Counted from the stretch's first letter, positions 27,199-35,102 are shown. The stretch: DNA of 64,000 nt from Roseburia sp. (GCA_023665905.1 JAMPDA010000007.1:1-64000); one strand, 5' to 3'. The notes: a model not told the origin generated them from the letters alone. Translations and numbers: made by a program.

Positions 27199-27939
27199 AT
27201 GAAATGCAGCGGTTGCGGAATGGAAGTTCAAGGCGGGCTCGACGAATGTCCTTATTGCGGCAACGTGTTGTCCGGCTACTCGGGCTCGACGGGCAATGCC
27301 GTGACCGCATCCATGCAGTCGGTCAGGGCGGCGGCAAACGGCGCCGATGTTTTTGAAAAATGCATCAACGGTGTGCTCGAAATACAAACGGAATGTGCCA
27401 GCGGCTCGGGCTTTTTGATTTCCAAAAACGGCTACGCCGTGACCAATACGCACGTAGTCGTTGACGCCGAATGTAAGCCGTGCAAGAACGTGATCGCTCG
27501 CATAAGAGGTACCGAAGTCAAAGCGGAGATCGTCGAACTCGGAAACGATAAACACGGCTCGGGCATAGACTTGGCTGTCATCAAACTGAGCCGAGTGCCC
27601 GCCGGCGCGACCCCGTTGCAGCTCGACGATTCTTCAAAAGTGCGCAACGGCGAAACCGTTTTCGCCATCGGCAATTCACACGGCGAAGGGACTTGTATAA
27701 CGAGCGGTATCGTAAGCGACTGCGCGCGCCGTTTGGACAAACAGCTATACATTATGACCGACTGCGCCATCAATCCCGGAAACTCGGGCGGCCCGCTCGT
27801 AAACGCCAAAGGCAAGGTCATCGGCGTAAACACTTGCGTAGACGGCAAATGGGTCATGGGCGTGCTCGTTATGCCGGCCGGCATGAAATATTCCATAACA
27901 AGCAACGATGTGATCAAGTTCGCAAGAGCATATTTGTAA
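27199..27939 (+). CDS. Cytoplasmic zinc-ribbon trypsin-like serine protease (operon gene 4)
   Basis: The 246-residue protein has an N-terminal zinc ribbon (CSGCGMEVQGGLDECPYCG, 3-21) and an HtrA/trypsin-like protease domain with a complete triad: H85 in TNTHVV, D124 in GIDLAVIKL and S196 in NPGNSGGPL. No signal peptide, membrane segment or PDZ domain is present, which is unusual for the HtrA family; it should act in the cytosol. AAGGAG precedes the ATG and only 3 bp separate it from the TIR-like gene. It is the most likely effector of the operon, with the zinc ribbon as a docking module. Confidence 0.88.
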   Translation: MKCSGCGMEVQGGLDECPYCGNVLSGYSGSTGNAVTASMQSVRAAANGADVFEKCINGVLEIQTECASGSGFLISKNGYAVTNTHVVVDAECKPCKNVIARIRGTEVKAEIVELGNDKHGSGIDLAVIKLSRVPAGATPLQLDDSSKVRNGETVFAIGNSHGEGTCITSGIVSDCARRLDKQLYIMTDCAINPGNSGGPLVNAKGKVIGVNTCVDGKWVMGVLVMPAGMKYSITSNDVIKFARAYL

Positions 27940-28330
27940 ATTAGGTTTATACCTCCCTACCCCCCTACCTCCCTACCACCTTTTCACTTTTCCTTTTTAC
28001 ATCTTCACTTAATCATGCGGCGCTTGCGCGCCTGGATTTCTCCGCTCCGCTCGCTATCGCTCGCTCCGGTCGAAATGACAAGGAGTTGGTTTTGCTTATC
28101 CGCTTATAATAAAGCGAAGCATGCTATTATCAATCATACCCCGCACACACCCATGTCATTTCGAGCGTAGTCGAGAAATCTAGGCGAACCGCCGCAATGT
28201 TGTGCGGCAAAACCACAATTCACCTTTTCACTTTTCCCTATTACATCTTCACTCCGCGACGCACCGCGTCGCGGAACGGGCGATCCGCCGCAAAGTTGCA
28301 AAGCCCAACCACCGTCACCTTTTCCCTATT
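27940..28330. repeat. Intergenic repeats after the zinc-ribbon operon
   Basis: The gap holds a short AAATTAGGT repeat end (27939), a pyrimidine-rich CCCTACCTCCCTACC tract, and TCATTTCGACC-family elements in inverted orientation (about 28015-28110, ending in GGTCGAAATGACAAGGAG, and 28154-28190). CACTTTTCCCTATTACATCTTCACT segments match the inverse of the 90-bp unit at 1451. No gene is supported here. Confidence 0.75.
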
Positions 28331-28384
28331 ACTTCTTCACTTAAATTCTCTCGCGTGCTTTTTCCTTGACGCACTCATATATGC

Positions 28385-28413
28385 TTGAAAAAACGTATCG
28401 TTTGTGATATAAT
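28385..28413 (+). promoter_or_regulatory. Promoter cassette copy 1 (HIT gene)
   Basis: TTGAAA (28385), 17 bp, TATAAT (28408). The spacer holds the palindrome AAACG-TAT-CGTTT. The flanks CTCATATATGC and AGTAATT(C)-G-CGGAG are shared with the promoters at 30098 and 31304. Confidence 0.85.
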
Positions 28414-28461
28414 GCACTTGGCTTTAAAGAAGCGAAAATACAGTAATTCGACGGAGAAAAT

Positions 28462-28938
28462 ATGTGCCTTATTTGCGATAGGATCCAAATGATAAAGAAC
28501 GGGACCAACCCGCATTTCGTCAAGGAACTCGAAACGGGATACGTCGTTATCGCCGACAATCAACACTTTAAGGGCTATACGCTTTTTCTGTGCAAGAGGC
28601 ACGAAACGGAGTTGTTTCACCTCGACAGCGAATTTGCGACGAAGTTCATGAATGAAATGATACTCGTTGCAAATGCCGTCAAAAACGCTTTCCATGCCGA
28701 AAAAATGAATTACGAATGTCTTGGTATGGGTGATGCGCATTTGCATTGGCATCTTCCGCCGCGTGTGACGGGCGATATAGAAAACTACGGCAACAACGGC
28801 AAAGGACCCGTGTGGTGGTATCCTATGGATAAGATGTATAGCGACGACAACCGTCCGAGCGACGCGGAGTTGAACGAAATGAAAGCTGTATTATCTGACG
28901 AAATAGACAAGCTGTTAAACCGTTCTATTAAAAATTAA
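28462..28938 (+). CDS. HIT family protein
   Basis: The 158-residue protein has the histidine triad HLHWHLPPR (near residue 94) and an N-terminal CLICDRI segment typical of HIT hydrolases, which cleave nucleotide-phosphate conjugates such as ApnA or adenylylated intermediates. A Trp-rich loop (PVWWYPMDKMY) follows the triad, as in several clostridial HIT proteins. It is the first gene of a three-gene run (HIT, flavin oxidase-like, WapI-like) behind promoter cassette copy 1. The natural substrate is unknown. Confidence 0.9.
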   Translation: MCLICDRIQMIKNGTNPHFVKELETGYVVIADNQHFKGYTLFLCKRHETELFHLDSEFATKFMNEMILVANAVKNAFHAEKMNYECLGMGDAHLHWHLPPRVTGDIENYGNNGKGPVWWYPMDKMYSDDNRPSDAELNEMKAVLSDEIDKLLNRSIKN

Positions 28939-28952
28939 CCGGGATAACTCTT

Positions 28953-29366
28953 ATGACAAAAGAACAGGTTTTTGAATTTATAAGCAAGCAGAAAACCGCT
29001 ATGATCTCGTCGGTTGACGAAAACGGTTTCCCCAACACCAAAGCGATGCTCGCGCCGAGAAAGATCGACGGCAGCGATCTTTACTTTTCCACAAACACTT
29101 CTTCTATGCGGGTTTCACAGTACAATGCCAATGAAAAAGCGTGCGTCTATTTTTATAAACGCGGACGGTTCAGTTACACGGGCGTTATGCTTGTGGGAAC
29201 AATGCAGGTGCTGACAGACCAAGGCATTAAGGACGAGATTTGGCATATCGGCGATACTATGTTTTATAAAAAAGGCAAGACCGACCCCGATTATTGCGTT
29301 TTGAAATTCTCGGCGCAAAAATGCAGAGTTTACAAGGACTTAAAAACGTCTTGGATCGAATTATGA
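28953..29366 (+). CDS. Pyridoxamine-phosphate-oxidase-like flavin protein
   Basis: The 137-residue protein has the split-barrel PNPOx fold pattern: KTAMISSVDENGFPNTKAM at the N terminus, LYFSTNTSSMRVSQYNANEKACVYF, and a final VLKFSAQKCRVY strand. Such small proteins bind FMN or F420/heme and reduce unknown substrates; vitamin B6 synthesis is not implied. It lies 14 bp after the HIT gene, and its stop overlaps the next start (ATGA). Confidence 0.85.
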   Translation: MTKEQVFEFISKQKTAMISSVDENGFPNTKAMLAPRKIDGSDLYFSTNTSSMRVSQYNANEKACVYFYKRGRFSYTGVMLVGTMQVLTDQGIKDEIWHIGDTMFYKKGKTDPDYCVLKFSAQKCRVYKDLKTSWIEL

Positions 29367-29845
29367 CTTACGTTTTAACGGATCAGCCTATTAAAGTTTT
29401 TGAAATTATCGGCTTTTCGAACGAACACATTAAATTGGAAATTACGGAAGTGTTCGGCTTCCCCGATGCAACTTCGCTAAGCGGCGGCTATGATGTTAAA
29501 TGCAATCTGGAAATCTGTTCCGGACTGTATCGAATTTTCACCGACTGCTATTATTCCTGTACCGGCGCTTTGTATAATTTTTACAATGACCTGCTTAAGT
29601 GCTATAACAACTTAAAGGGTACGGCGCAATACAAGCATAATTACTCCGAAAACGATTTCGACTTAAACATAGAATTTACCGGATCGGGCGGCGTAACGAT
29701 AAGCGGAAAGTATCAAGACGACCCCGTCGTGAAGAATATCCTCTATTTCGAGTTCGATTCCGACCAATCGTACTTTAAAGACGTGCTCCGCGATTTAAAA
29801 AAGATCGTTCTGCAGTTCGGTGATAATCAAGGTGTAAAGAGATAA
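29363..29845 (+). CDS. WapI-like immunity-type protein
   Basis: From the ATG at 29363 (overlapping the previous stop) the protein has 160 residues. The pattern FPDATSLSGGYDVKCNLEI, YYSCTGALYNFYNDLLKCYNNLKGTA and YFEFDSDQSYFKDVLRDLKKI recalls the WapI family of immunity proteins, which neutralise wall-associated polymorphic toxins. That family call rests on memory of the pattern. No toxin gene is adjacent, so it would be an orphan immunity gene or a protein of another role with the same fold. Base composition is lower in G+C than in the core genes. Confidence 0.55.
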   Translation: MTYVLTDQPIKVFEIIGFSNEHIKLEITEVFGFPDATSLSGGYDVKCNLEICSGLYRIFTDCYYSCTGALYNFYNDLLKCYNNLKGTAQYKHNYSENDFDLNIEFTGSGGVTISGKYQDDPVVKNILYFEFDSDQSYFKDVLRDLKKIVLQFGDNQGVKR

Positions 29846-30060
29846 ATTAGGCATTGCACCCTCGTTGCAAGCACGGAGCGCCCTAATACAAGTTCGCGGC
29901 ATTGGGTGAAGCGGCAAAACCACCGTCCACTTCTTCTCTTTTCCTTTTTACATCTTCACTTATTCATGCGGCGCTAAAGCGCCTGGATTTCTCCACTACG
30001 CGCTGACGCGCTCCGGTCGAAATGACAAGGAGCTGGTTGGAGTGCGCGGCATATAATAAG
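29846..30060. repeat. Truncated cloverleaf repeat plus palindromic element
   Basis: From 29846, TAAATTAGGCATTGCACC and the following CGTTGCAAGCACGGAGCGCCCTA match the first half of the 17945 cloverleaf element. A TCATTTCGACC-family element in inverted orientation follows (about 29968-30030). No gene is seen. Confidence 0.65.
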
Positions 30061-30097
30061 GCAACACGTGAATTTTCATTGATACACTCATATATAC

Positions 30098-30126
30098 TTG
30101 AAAAAACGTGCCGTTTGTGTTACAAT
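30098..30126 (+). promoter_or_regulatory. Promoter cassette copy 2 (30172 gene)
   Basis: TTGAAA (30098), 17 bp, TACAAT (30121), spacer palindrome AAACG-TGC-CGTTT. The downstream leader GCTCAAATAGAGCAGTAATT and TAGCGGGG matches copy 3. Confidence 0.85.
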
Positions 30127-30171
30127 GTATTTGCTCAAATAGAGCAGTAATTTAGCGGGGTAGAATTATAT

Positions 30172-30579
30172 ATGTTTTTATTATTTTTTCGATATAAAAA
30201 AATTACCGGATTAGAAAAAAATCCCAAAAAATATATTGAAAAACTATTTCATTTTTTAGATGACAAGGGTTTTACAAAATCCCACTATCAGGTAAATGGA
30301 GAGGAATGCCTTATTTATAAAAAAGAGGAATTTTACATTGCTATTAATTATGATTGTAATATAAAAATGCAATATGTTAATTTTGATATATATTATAAAA
30401 CATGGGATAACGACGGTGTAATAAAACACCTATATATCAAAGATGAGCAATATAAATTACGGTTTCATGAGTATGATAATATGAACTGCAAAGAAAAATT
30501 AGACTTAGTTGCAGAATATCTCTCGCAATATGTTGAAGATGTCATGCAAGCAAATATTAATAATAGTAATAAGTACTAG
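30172..30579 (+). CDS. AT-rich hypothetical protein
   Basis: The 135-residue protein (MFLLFFRYKK ... YVEDVMQANI) has a short hydrophobic start but no clear signal peptide. The middle is rich in Tyr, Lys and Asp (ECLIYKKEEFYIAINYD). Codon use is strongly AT-biased compared with everything nearby, which points to recent transfer. It resembles in size and style the small immunity-like proteins of polymorphic toxin loci, but I do not recognise a family. It lies behind a local promoter cassette, so the promoter may have been there first or moved with it. Confidence 0.6.
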   Translation: MFLLFFRYKKITGLEKNPKKYIEKLFHFLDDKGFTKSHYQVNGEECLIYKKEEFYIAINYDCNIKMQYVNFDIYYKTWDNDGVIKHLYIKDEQYKLRFHEYDNMNCKEKLDLVAEYLSQYVEDVMQANINNSNKY

Positions 30580-30589
30580 AATTATAAAT

Positions 30590-31260
30590 TACAATTCATC
30601 GTGCAACGAGATAATTATAATATAAACCCCTATTGACTCTTAAATGTGCGCTTGTCTTGACAAGTGCACGCCGGAACGGATTAACGAACGAAAGAACGAC
30701 GAGCCAAACCGCAACGCGCAATGCCAGACGACGCAAAGGCGGTAGCTGCTGATCTGCTTGGGCGATCCGCCGCAGAATGTTTAAGCTGTTCCGGTTATAA
30801 TGCGGCGCTTGCGCGCCTGGATTTCTCCGCTCCACTCGCTGCCGCTCGCTCCGGTCGAAATGACAAAGCGTTGGTTTGACTTATCTGTTTATAATAAAGC
30901 GAAGCATGCTATTATCAATCATGCATCGCCCACACCCATGTCATTTCGAGCTTGTCGAGAAATCCAGGCGAACCGCCGCAGAACCGCACGGCACAACAAA
31001 CGTTTTGTCATCTCGACCAAGCATTGCGTAGCAATGCGCGTGGAGAGATCCAGGCGATCTGCCGCAAAACTGCACGGCAAAACCACCGTCCACCTTTTCA
31101 CTATTACTTTTTACATCTTCTCTCCGCGACGCGTGCGTCGCGGTGCGCGGCAAAGCCGCTGGATTTCTCCGCTCCGCTCGCTATGCTCGCTTCGGTCGAA
31201 ATGACATCGGGAAGTAAAAGCTTTCGTCGCAAGAGGAGTTGATTGTAGTGCGCGACATAT
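30590..31260. repeat. Intergenic repeat cluster
   Basis: After an AT-rich stretch, TCATTTCGACC-family elements occur in both orientations at about 30800-30875, 30935-31060 and 31130-31210, with the CACTATTACTTTTTACATCTTC linker and AGCGAAGCATGCTATTATCAATCAT segments seen at 28.1 kb. Small open frames here are only repeat sequence. Confidence 0.75.
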
Positions 31261-31303
31261 AATAAGGCGACGCGGGCTTCCCCACTGACACGCGCATATA
31301 TAC

Positions 31304-31332
31304 TTGAAAAACCGTGTCGGTTGTGCTATAAT
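31304..31332 (+). promoter_or_regulatory. Promoter cassette copy 3 (31376 gene)
   Basis: TTGAAA (31304), 17 bp, TATAAT (31327). The spacer palindrome is AACCG-TGT-CGGTT: both arms changed together relative to copies 1 and 2. The leader GCTCACATGAAGCAGTAATT and GCGGAGG follows. Confidence 0.85.
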
Positions 31333-31375
31333 GTACTTGCTCACATGAAGCAGTAATTTAGCGGAGGAATATCAA

Positions 31376-31813
31376 ATGCCCAAAAAAATGAGCATACAAT
31401 CGACGAAAGAGCTTTTGGTATCGGTGTCGTTATTAGTGCTTGGAATTGGGCTTACTGCGGCTTCGTTACTTATATATTACTTAGTACAACCGCATAATTG
31501 GATAGTGCTATCGATTTTATTCGTTTTGGATTTTGCATACGCTACACTCAATGTCTATATATACTTCGCTTCTTGTATAAGTCGTTGGGCGTTGATAACA
31601 TTTTTGACGCCCGTAGTATATATCGTACTCTTTATTGGCGTACCCACTCTCGCGCTGACAGTATACGGCTCGTTTGAAATACTAAAAAACAGCATTATCG
31701 CTTTTGTCGTATACGCCTTTTCCACCGCACCGTGCATACCTATAATTACGCTTATTGTCTATCTTATCGCATACATATACAGTCTTGCAACCGAAACTCA
31801 CGGCGGAGTTTAA
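31376..31813 (+). CDS. Small four-helix membrane protein
   Basis: The 145-residue protein is almost entirely hydrophobic, with four predicted membrane segments (about 13-32, 42-62, 68-92 and 108-135) and a short basic N terminus (MPKKMS). No transport or enzyme motif is visible. GCGGAGGA precedes the ATG. It shares its promoter cassette with the HIT and 30172 genes, so the three units may be co-regulated. Confidence 0.6.
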   Translation: MPKKMSIQSTKELLVSVSLLVLGIGLTAASLLIYYLVQPHNWIVLSILFVLDFAYATLNVYIYFASCISRWALITFLTPVVYIVLFIGVPTLALTVYGSFEILKNSIIAFVVYAFSTAPCIPIITLIVYLIAYIYSLATETHGGV

Positions 31814-31901
31814 TAAGTTTATTCACCCGTTTTCAACATGCAAAATCAGCCTGATAGTTTCATAGCAAAGCTATTTCATTCGCCGACAAGCGAATTTCAT
31901 T

Positions 31902-31933
31902 GCAAAACGGAACGCATAAGCGTTCCGTTTTGC
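31902..31933 (-). terminator. Terminator abutting the tmRNA 3' end
   Basis: Perfect 14-bp arms GCAAAACGGAACGC / GCGTTCCGTTTTGC with an ATAA loop, directly next to the encoded CCA end of tmRNA. Confidence 0.8.
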
Positions 31934-32322
31934 TGGTGGAGATGAGCGGAATCGAACCGCTTTCCGACACGGTTATACGAGGACTTCTACAAGTTTAGCC
32001 CGTTGCTCGAAGTCCGAGCGTGGATCGCAAAGGGCAAAGGTCCATGCTCGCAAGGTCTTGATCTTCGCGCGGATCGACCGCTCCGCACGCAGTTGCCTAC
32101 CGTTAAATTAAGCCCGCGATCTCGCCGATAGGAAGCGAGTGCGAACTCTGCGCCTTAACTAAGCCGCAAGCGCCATTGCGGGAGCCGCGACGGGAGCCGC
32201 GAACTTCAACACTTTGGCATTTTCCTTTTTGTTGGCAATTAAAGCCTTTTGCGTTTTTAGGTAGCCGACCCTACCACTTGCTTTCCTTCGCTTCGCCGCG
32301 CCGTCGAAGCCTGTACATCCCC
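31934..32322 (-). ncRNA. ssrA: tmRNA (transfer-messenger RNA)
   Basis: On the minus strand the 5' end GGGGATGTACAGGCTTCGACGG and the 3' end GGTTCGATTCCGCTCATCTCCACCA-type sequence form the tRNA-Ala-like domain, with CCA encoded. The resume frame begins at a GCC codon after TTTAATT. It encodes a tag that starts ANKKENAK, contains AAPV and AAPA, and ends MALAA before TAG. At 25 residues the tag is much longer than the usual 8-15. The RNA is about 389 nt. It rescues stalled ribosomes and marks the products for proteolysis. A consensus promoter and an adjacent terminator bound the gene. Confidence 0.95.
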
Positions 32323-32332
32323 AAGTACGATA

Positions 32333-32361
32333 ATTATACACGAAACACGTCGGCTTTGCAA
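32333..32361 (-). promoter_or_regulatory. Sigma-A promoter of tmRNA
   Basis: Minus strand TTGCAA (32361-32356), 17 bp, TATAAT (32338-32333), placing the start about 10 nt before the GGGG 5' end. Confidence 0.85.
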
Positions 32362-32393
32362 GCGTTTTATCAAATTCGACGTTTTCTCTCTTT

Positions 32394-32957
32394 TTACGCG
32401 ATAACGCCCGACAATAGCCGGTCGGTCAGCGCCGCCATCGTCTTTACGGGCGTTTTGCACCCGTTTTTTATCCACAGGCTCATGGTGGACGCTATGCCCA
32501 GCCCGAGGAACCTCAGGTAATATTCGGCGAGCGCCGGCTCGAACGACGCGAGGCTGTGCAACGTGTCCTCCATAACTATCTCCGCATAGCCCACGACCTT
32601 ATTGACTATAAGCTCGAAAAGTCCGCGGTCGGTAAAGATCGAAGCGAACGGCTTGTCCGCAAGCAGATATTCGTACCAATACACGTACATGCTTCGGGCG
32701 TCAACGTTTGTAAAGTCGTACTTGCCCGAAAAGTCCATGAATATCCTGTCCATCTTCAGCACGACTACGGCGTCCTTGGACTCGAAATTGCGATAGAACG
32801 TCTTTCGCGCGACGCGCGCCTGCGCGCATATCTCGCTGACGGTTATCTGCGCGTACGGCTTGCTCTTTATCAGCTCGAAAAGCGCGGTCACGATCTTGTC
32901 CATCGACCGCGCGCGTCCGGCGTTGATCTTCAACAGATCGCTGTATTCTTTTATCAT
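32394..32957 (-). CDS. TetR family transcriptional regulator
   Basis: The 187-residue protein has an N-terminal TetR helix-turn-helix (about 18-65: ALFELIKSKPYAQITVSEI and ARVARKTFYRNFESKDAVV). A helical ligand domain follows whose end (YYLRFLGLGIASTMSLWIKNG) resembles TetR_C_14-like proteins of Gram-positive bacteria. GGAGGGGAAC precedes the ATG. It lies in line with the sirtuin and HAD genes and may be the last gene of that unit. Its target is not evident. Confidence 0.88.
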   Translation of the reverse strand: MIKEYSDLLKINAGRARSMDKIVTALFELIKSKPYAQITVSEICAQARVARKTFYRNFESKDAVVVLKMDRIFMDFSGKYDFTNVDARSMYVYWYEYLLADKPFASIFTDRGLFELIVNKVVGYAEIVMEDTLHSLASFEPALAEYYLRFLGLGIASTMSLWIKNGCKTPVKTMAALTDRLLSGVIA

Positions 32958-32992
32958 GTTCCCCTCCGTGCGCGAACGCGCGAGCCGCCGTG

Positions 32993-33694
32993 CTACAGCA
33001 ACTCCCCTATTTTTCCGTTAAGCTGATTTTCAAACCCCGAAATGCGCGTCAGATTGATGAGCACGAGGTTTTCCGCCGCGCCGCGATAATACCGCACAAG
33101 CCCTGCCGCCGGATACACGCCGAGCGACGTGCCGCCGACTATAAGCATGTCCGCGCGCGATATCGCGTCTATCGCGCCGTCGACCTCCGCTTCGGGCAGT
33201 ATCTCGCCGTACAGCACCACGTCGGGCTTGATGACGCCGCCGCATCCGCACCGCGGCACGTTCGGCTTTTGCGCGAGCACGTCCGCGAGCGAAAAATATC
33301 TGCCGCACCGCGTGCAGTGGTTGTCGAGCGTGGTGCCGTGCAGCTCGAACACACGTTTACTGCCTGCGGCCCGGTGCAGCCCGTCTATGTTCTGCGTGAC
33401 GACCGCGGAAAGCTTGCCGTCGCGCTCCCACTGCGCGAGCTTTTTGTGCGCGGCGTTGGGCGCGGCGGACGTGCATATCATTTTGTCGAAATAGAACCGA
33501 TAAAACCTGTCCGTGTGCGCATAGAAATAATCGGCGGATAATATTTCTTCGGGCGAAACGTCGTACTTTTGATTATACAACCCGTCAACGCCGCGGAAAT
33601 CGGGTATGCCGCTTTCCGTGGAAACGCCCGCGCCGCCGAAAAACACTATGTTCTTCGCGTTCTCGACGCGCTCGCAATACTCCTTATGCGTCAC
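32993..33694 (-). CDS. cobB: NAD-dependent protein deacylase (sirtuin)
   Basis: The 233-residue protein has the sirtuin core: GAGVSTESGIPDFRG for NAD binding, TQNIDGLH, the catalytic His in ELHGTT, a zinc site from CTRC and CGC-type cysteines, and GTSLGVYPAAGL. It removes acyl groups from lysines in cytosolic proteins using NAD+. The compact size fits bacterial CobB/NpdA. Its start overlaps the end of the upstream HAD gene by 11 bp. Confidence 0.94.
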   Translation of the reverse strand: MTHKEYCERVENAKNIVFFGGAGVSTESGIPDFRGVDGLYNQKYDVSPEEILSADYFYAHTDRFYRFYFDKMICTSAAPNAAHKKLAQWERDGKLSAVVTQNIDGLHRAAGSKRVFELHGTTLDNHCTRCGRYFSLADVLAQKPNVPRCGCGGVIKPDVVLYGEILPEAEVDGAIDAISRADMLIVGGTSLGVYPAAGLVRYYRGAAENLVLINLTRISGFENQLNGKIGELL

Positions 33695-34385
33695 GGCGCA
33701 CCGCCTTTATGTCGATAAGCCCTGCCGCCGCGAGCGTGGGAACGAGCTCGTTCGGCGCGTCTATCATAAAATCGGGCTTGAGCGCCTCGAGCTCCGCCCT
33801 GTCGCGAAATCCCCAAGTGACCGCGACCGCCATAAGTCCGCTGTTGCGCGCCGTCGCGATATCCGTTTCGCCGTCGCCGACGTATATCGCGTCCGCCGCC
33901 GACACGCCGAGCATGCGCAACGCTTTGAGCGCGCCGTCCGGCGAGGGCTTCGGCCTTACGTCGGGCGAAGCGCCGACCACGGCGTCCGCGTCGCCGAAAA
34001 ACCTGTCCTTGAGTGCGCGCGCCGCGCCGTCGTACTTATTGGTGTTTATCGCCGTCTTGACGCCGAGCGCCTTAAGCGAGCGCAGCATATCCGCCGCGCC
34101 GACGTACGGCTTTGTCTTATCTGCGTTGTGAACGTCGTAATATTCCTTGAACCGCTCCAGACACTCGTCGAAGCATCGTTGCGCGTCCGCTCCGCCGCCG
34201 CCCGTAAAGTCGAGCGCGCGCTCGATAAGTTTAGGAACGCCGTTACCCACGAACCGCCTAACTCTATCGAGCGCGAGCGGCGATCTTTCCGCCGACTTCA
34301 GCGCATAGTTCAATGCGTCCGCTATGTCGTCGAGCGAATTTAAAAGCGTGCCGTCGAGATCGAAAATAACAGCCTTTATGCTCAT
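33684..34385 (-). CDS. HAD phosphatase, phosphoglycolate-phosphatase-like
   Basis: Start at the ATG of MSIKAVIFDLDGTLLNS (34385); the longer frame has no protein-like extension. The 233-residue protein has HAD motif I DLDGT, motif II TNTN-like (AINTNKYDG), the motif III Lys in DVRPKPSPDG and motif IV VGDGETDIATARN. The cap (about 20-90) is helical, as in Gph. It probably hydrolyses small phosphate esters such as 2-phosphoglycolate. It is 2 bp from the upstream HAD gene and overlaps the sirtuin gene. Confidence 0.88.
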   Translation of the reverse strand: MSIKAVIFDLDGTLLNSLDDIADALNYALKSAERSPLALDRVRRFVGNGVPKLIERALDFTGGGGADAQRCFDECLERFKEYYDVHNADKTKPYVGAADMLRSLKALGVKTAINTNKYDGAARALKDRFFGDADAVVGASPDVRPKPSPDGALKALRMLGVSAADAIYVGDGETDIATARNSGLMAVAVTWGFRDRAELEALKPDFMIDAPNELVPTLAAAGLIDIKAVRRDA

Positions 34386-34387
34386 AT

Positions 34388-35062
34388 TTACCCCACGAGC
34401 GCGTACAGCTCGTCGGCATATTTTGCCGCACCGCCGGGGACCCAAACACCTTTTATGCCGAATTTTTTCGCGCCGCCGACATCGTTCTCTTTGTCGTCAC
34501 CCACCATTACGGCGTCGTACTTTTTTATGCCGTACTTGTCGAACAGCATGCCGAAAAACGCTTTATCCGGTTTTCTGACGCCGCAGTCCGAACTGAGTAG
34601 CACGCCGTCGAACTTGCCGTCCAACCCGACCTCTTTTATCTCGTCGAGCGTAAACGCCGCCTGCGCATTGCTGAGCAGATACGTCTTGGCGCCGCGCGCG
34701 TGCAGTCCGTCGAGGAGCTCGATCGTGCCGTCAAAAAGCCGTAGCCACTCTATCGAGCTTTTACGCATACGGCATAGCATTGTTGCCGCATCGCTTCGCG
34801 GCAAATCGCAGCCGAACTGCCGCGCTATGTACTTGAACTGCTCCACGCAGTCGCACTCCGGATATTCGTACTCGCTCTCCGACACGGCCTCCGCGCCGAA
34901 TATCTTCCAATACAGGTCGAACTCCGCGCAAAGCTTACGCCAATCGACGCTTATTCCGCGCTCGGCTAAAAACGATACGACGGGCGCCCAGGCTCTTTCG
35001 CAGTGCTCGTCCGTCCTGACGTCTATCAATGTGTTGTACAAATCGAATATAAAGCTTTTCAT
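34388..35062 (-). CDS. HAD family hydrolase (DLYNT type)
   Basis: The 224-residue protein has motif I FDLYNTLID, motif II LLSNAQ, motif III Lys in GVRKPDKAFF and motif IV MVGDDKENDVGGA. The Tyr-Asn after the nucleophile Asp places it in the HAD-IA group with unknown substrate. The helical cap contains an acidic, Cys-containing loop (EYEYPECDCVEQF). It is the first gene of a HAD-HAD-sirtuin run. Confidence 0.85.
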   Translation of the reverse strand: MKSFIFDLYNTLIDVRTDEHCERAWAPVVSFLAERGISVDWRKLCAEFDLYWKIFGAEAVSESEYEYPECDCVEQFKYIARQFGCDLPRSDAATMLCRMRKSSIEWLRLFDGTIELLDGLHARGAKTYLLSNAQAAFTLDEIKEVGLDGKFDGVLLSSDCGVRKPDKAFFGMLFDKYGIKKYDAVMVGDDKENDVGGAKKFGIKGVWVPGGAAKYADELYALVG

Positions 35063-35102
35063 GACACTATTATATACCGCCTGTGGCGTTTTTGCAATAG
35101 TT

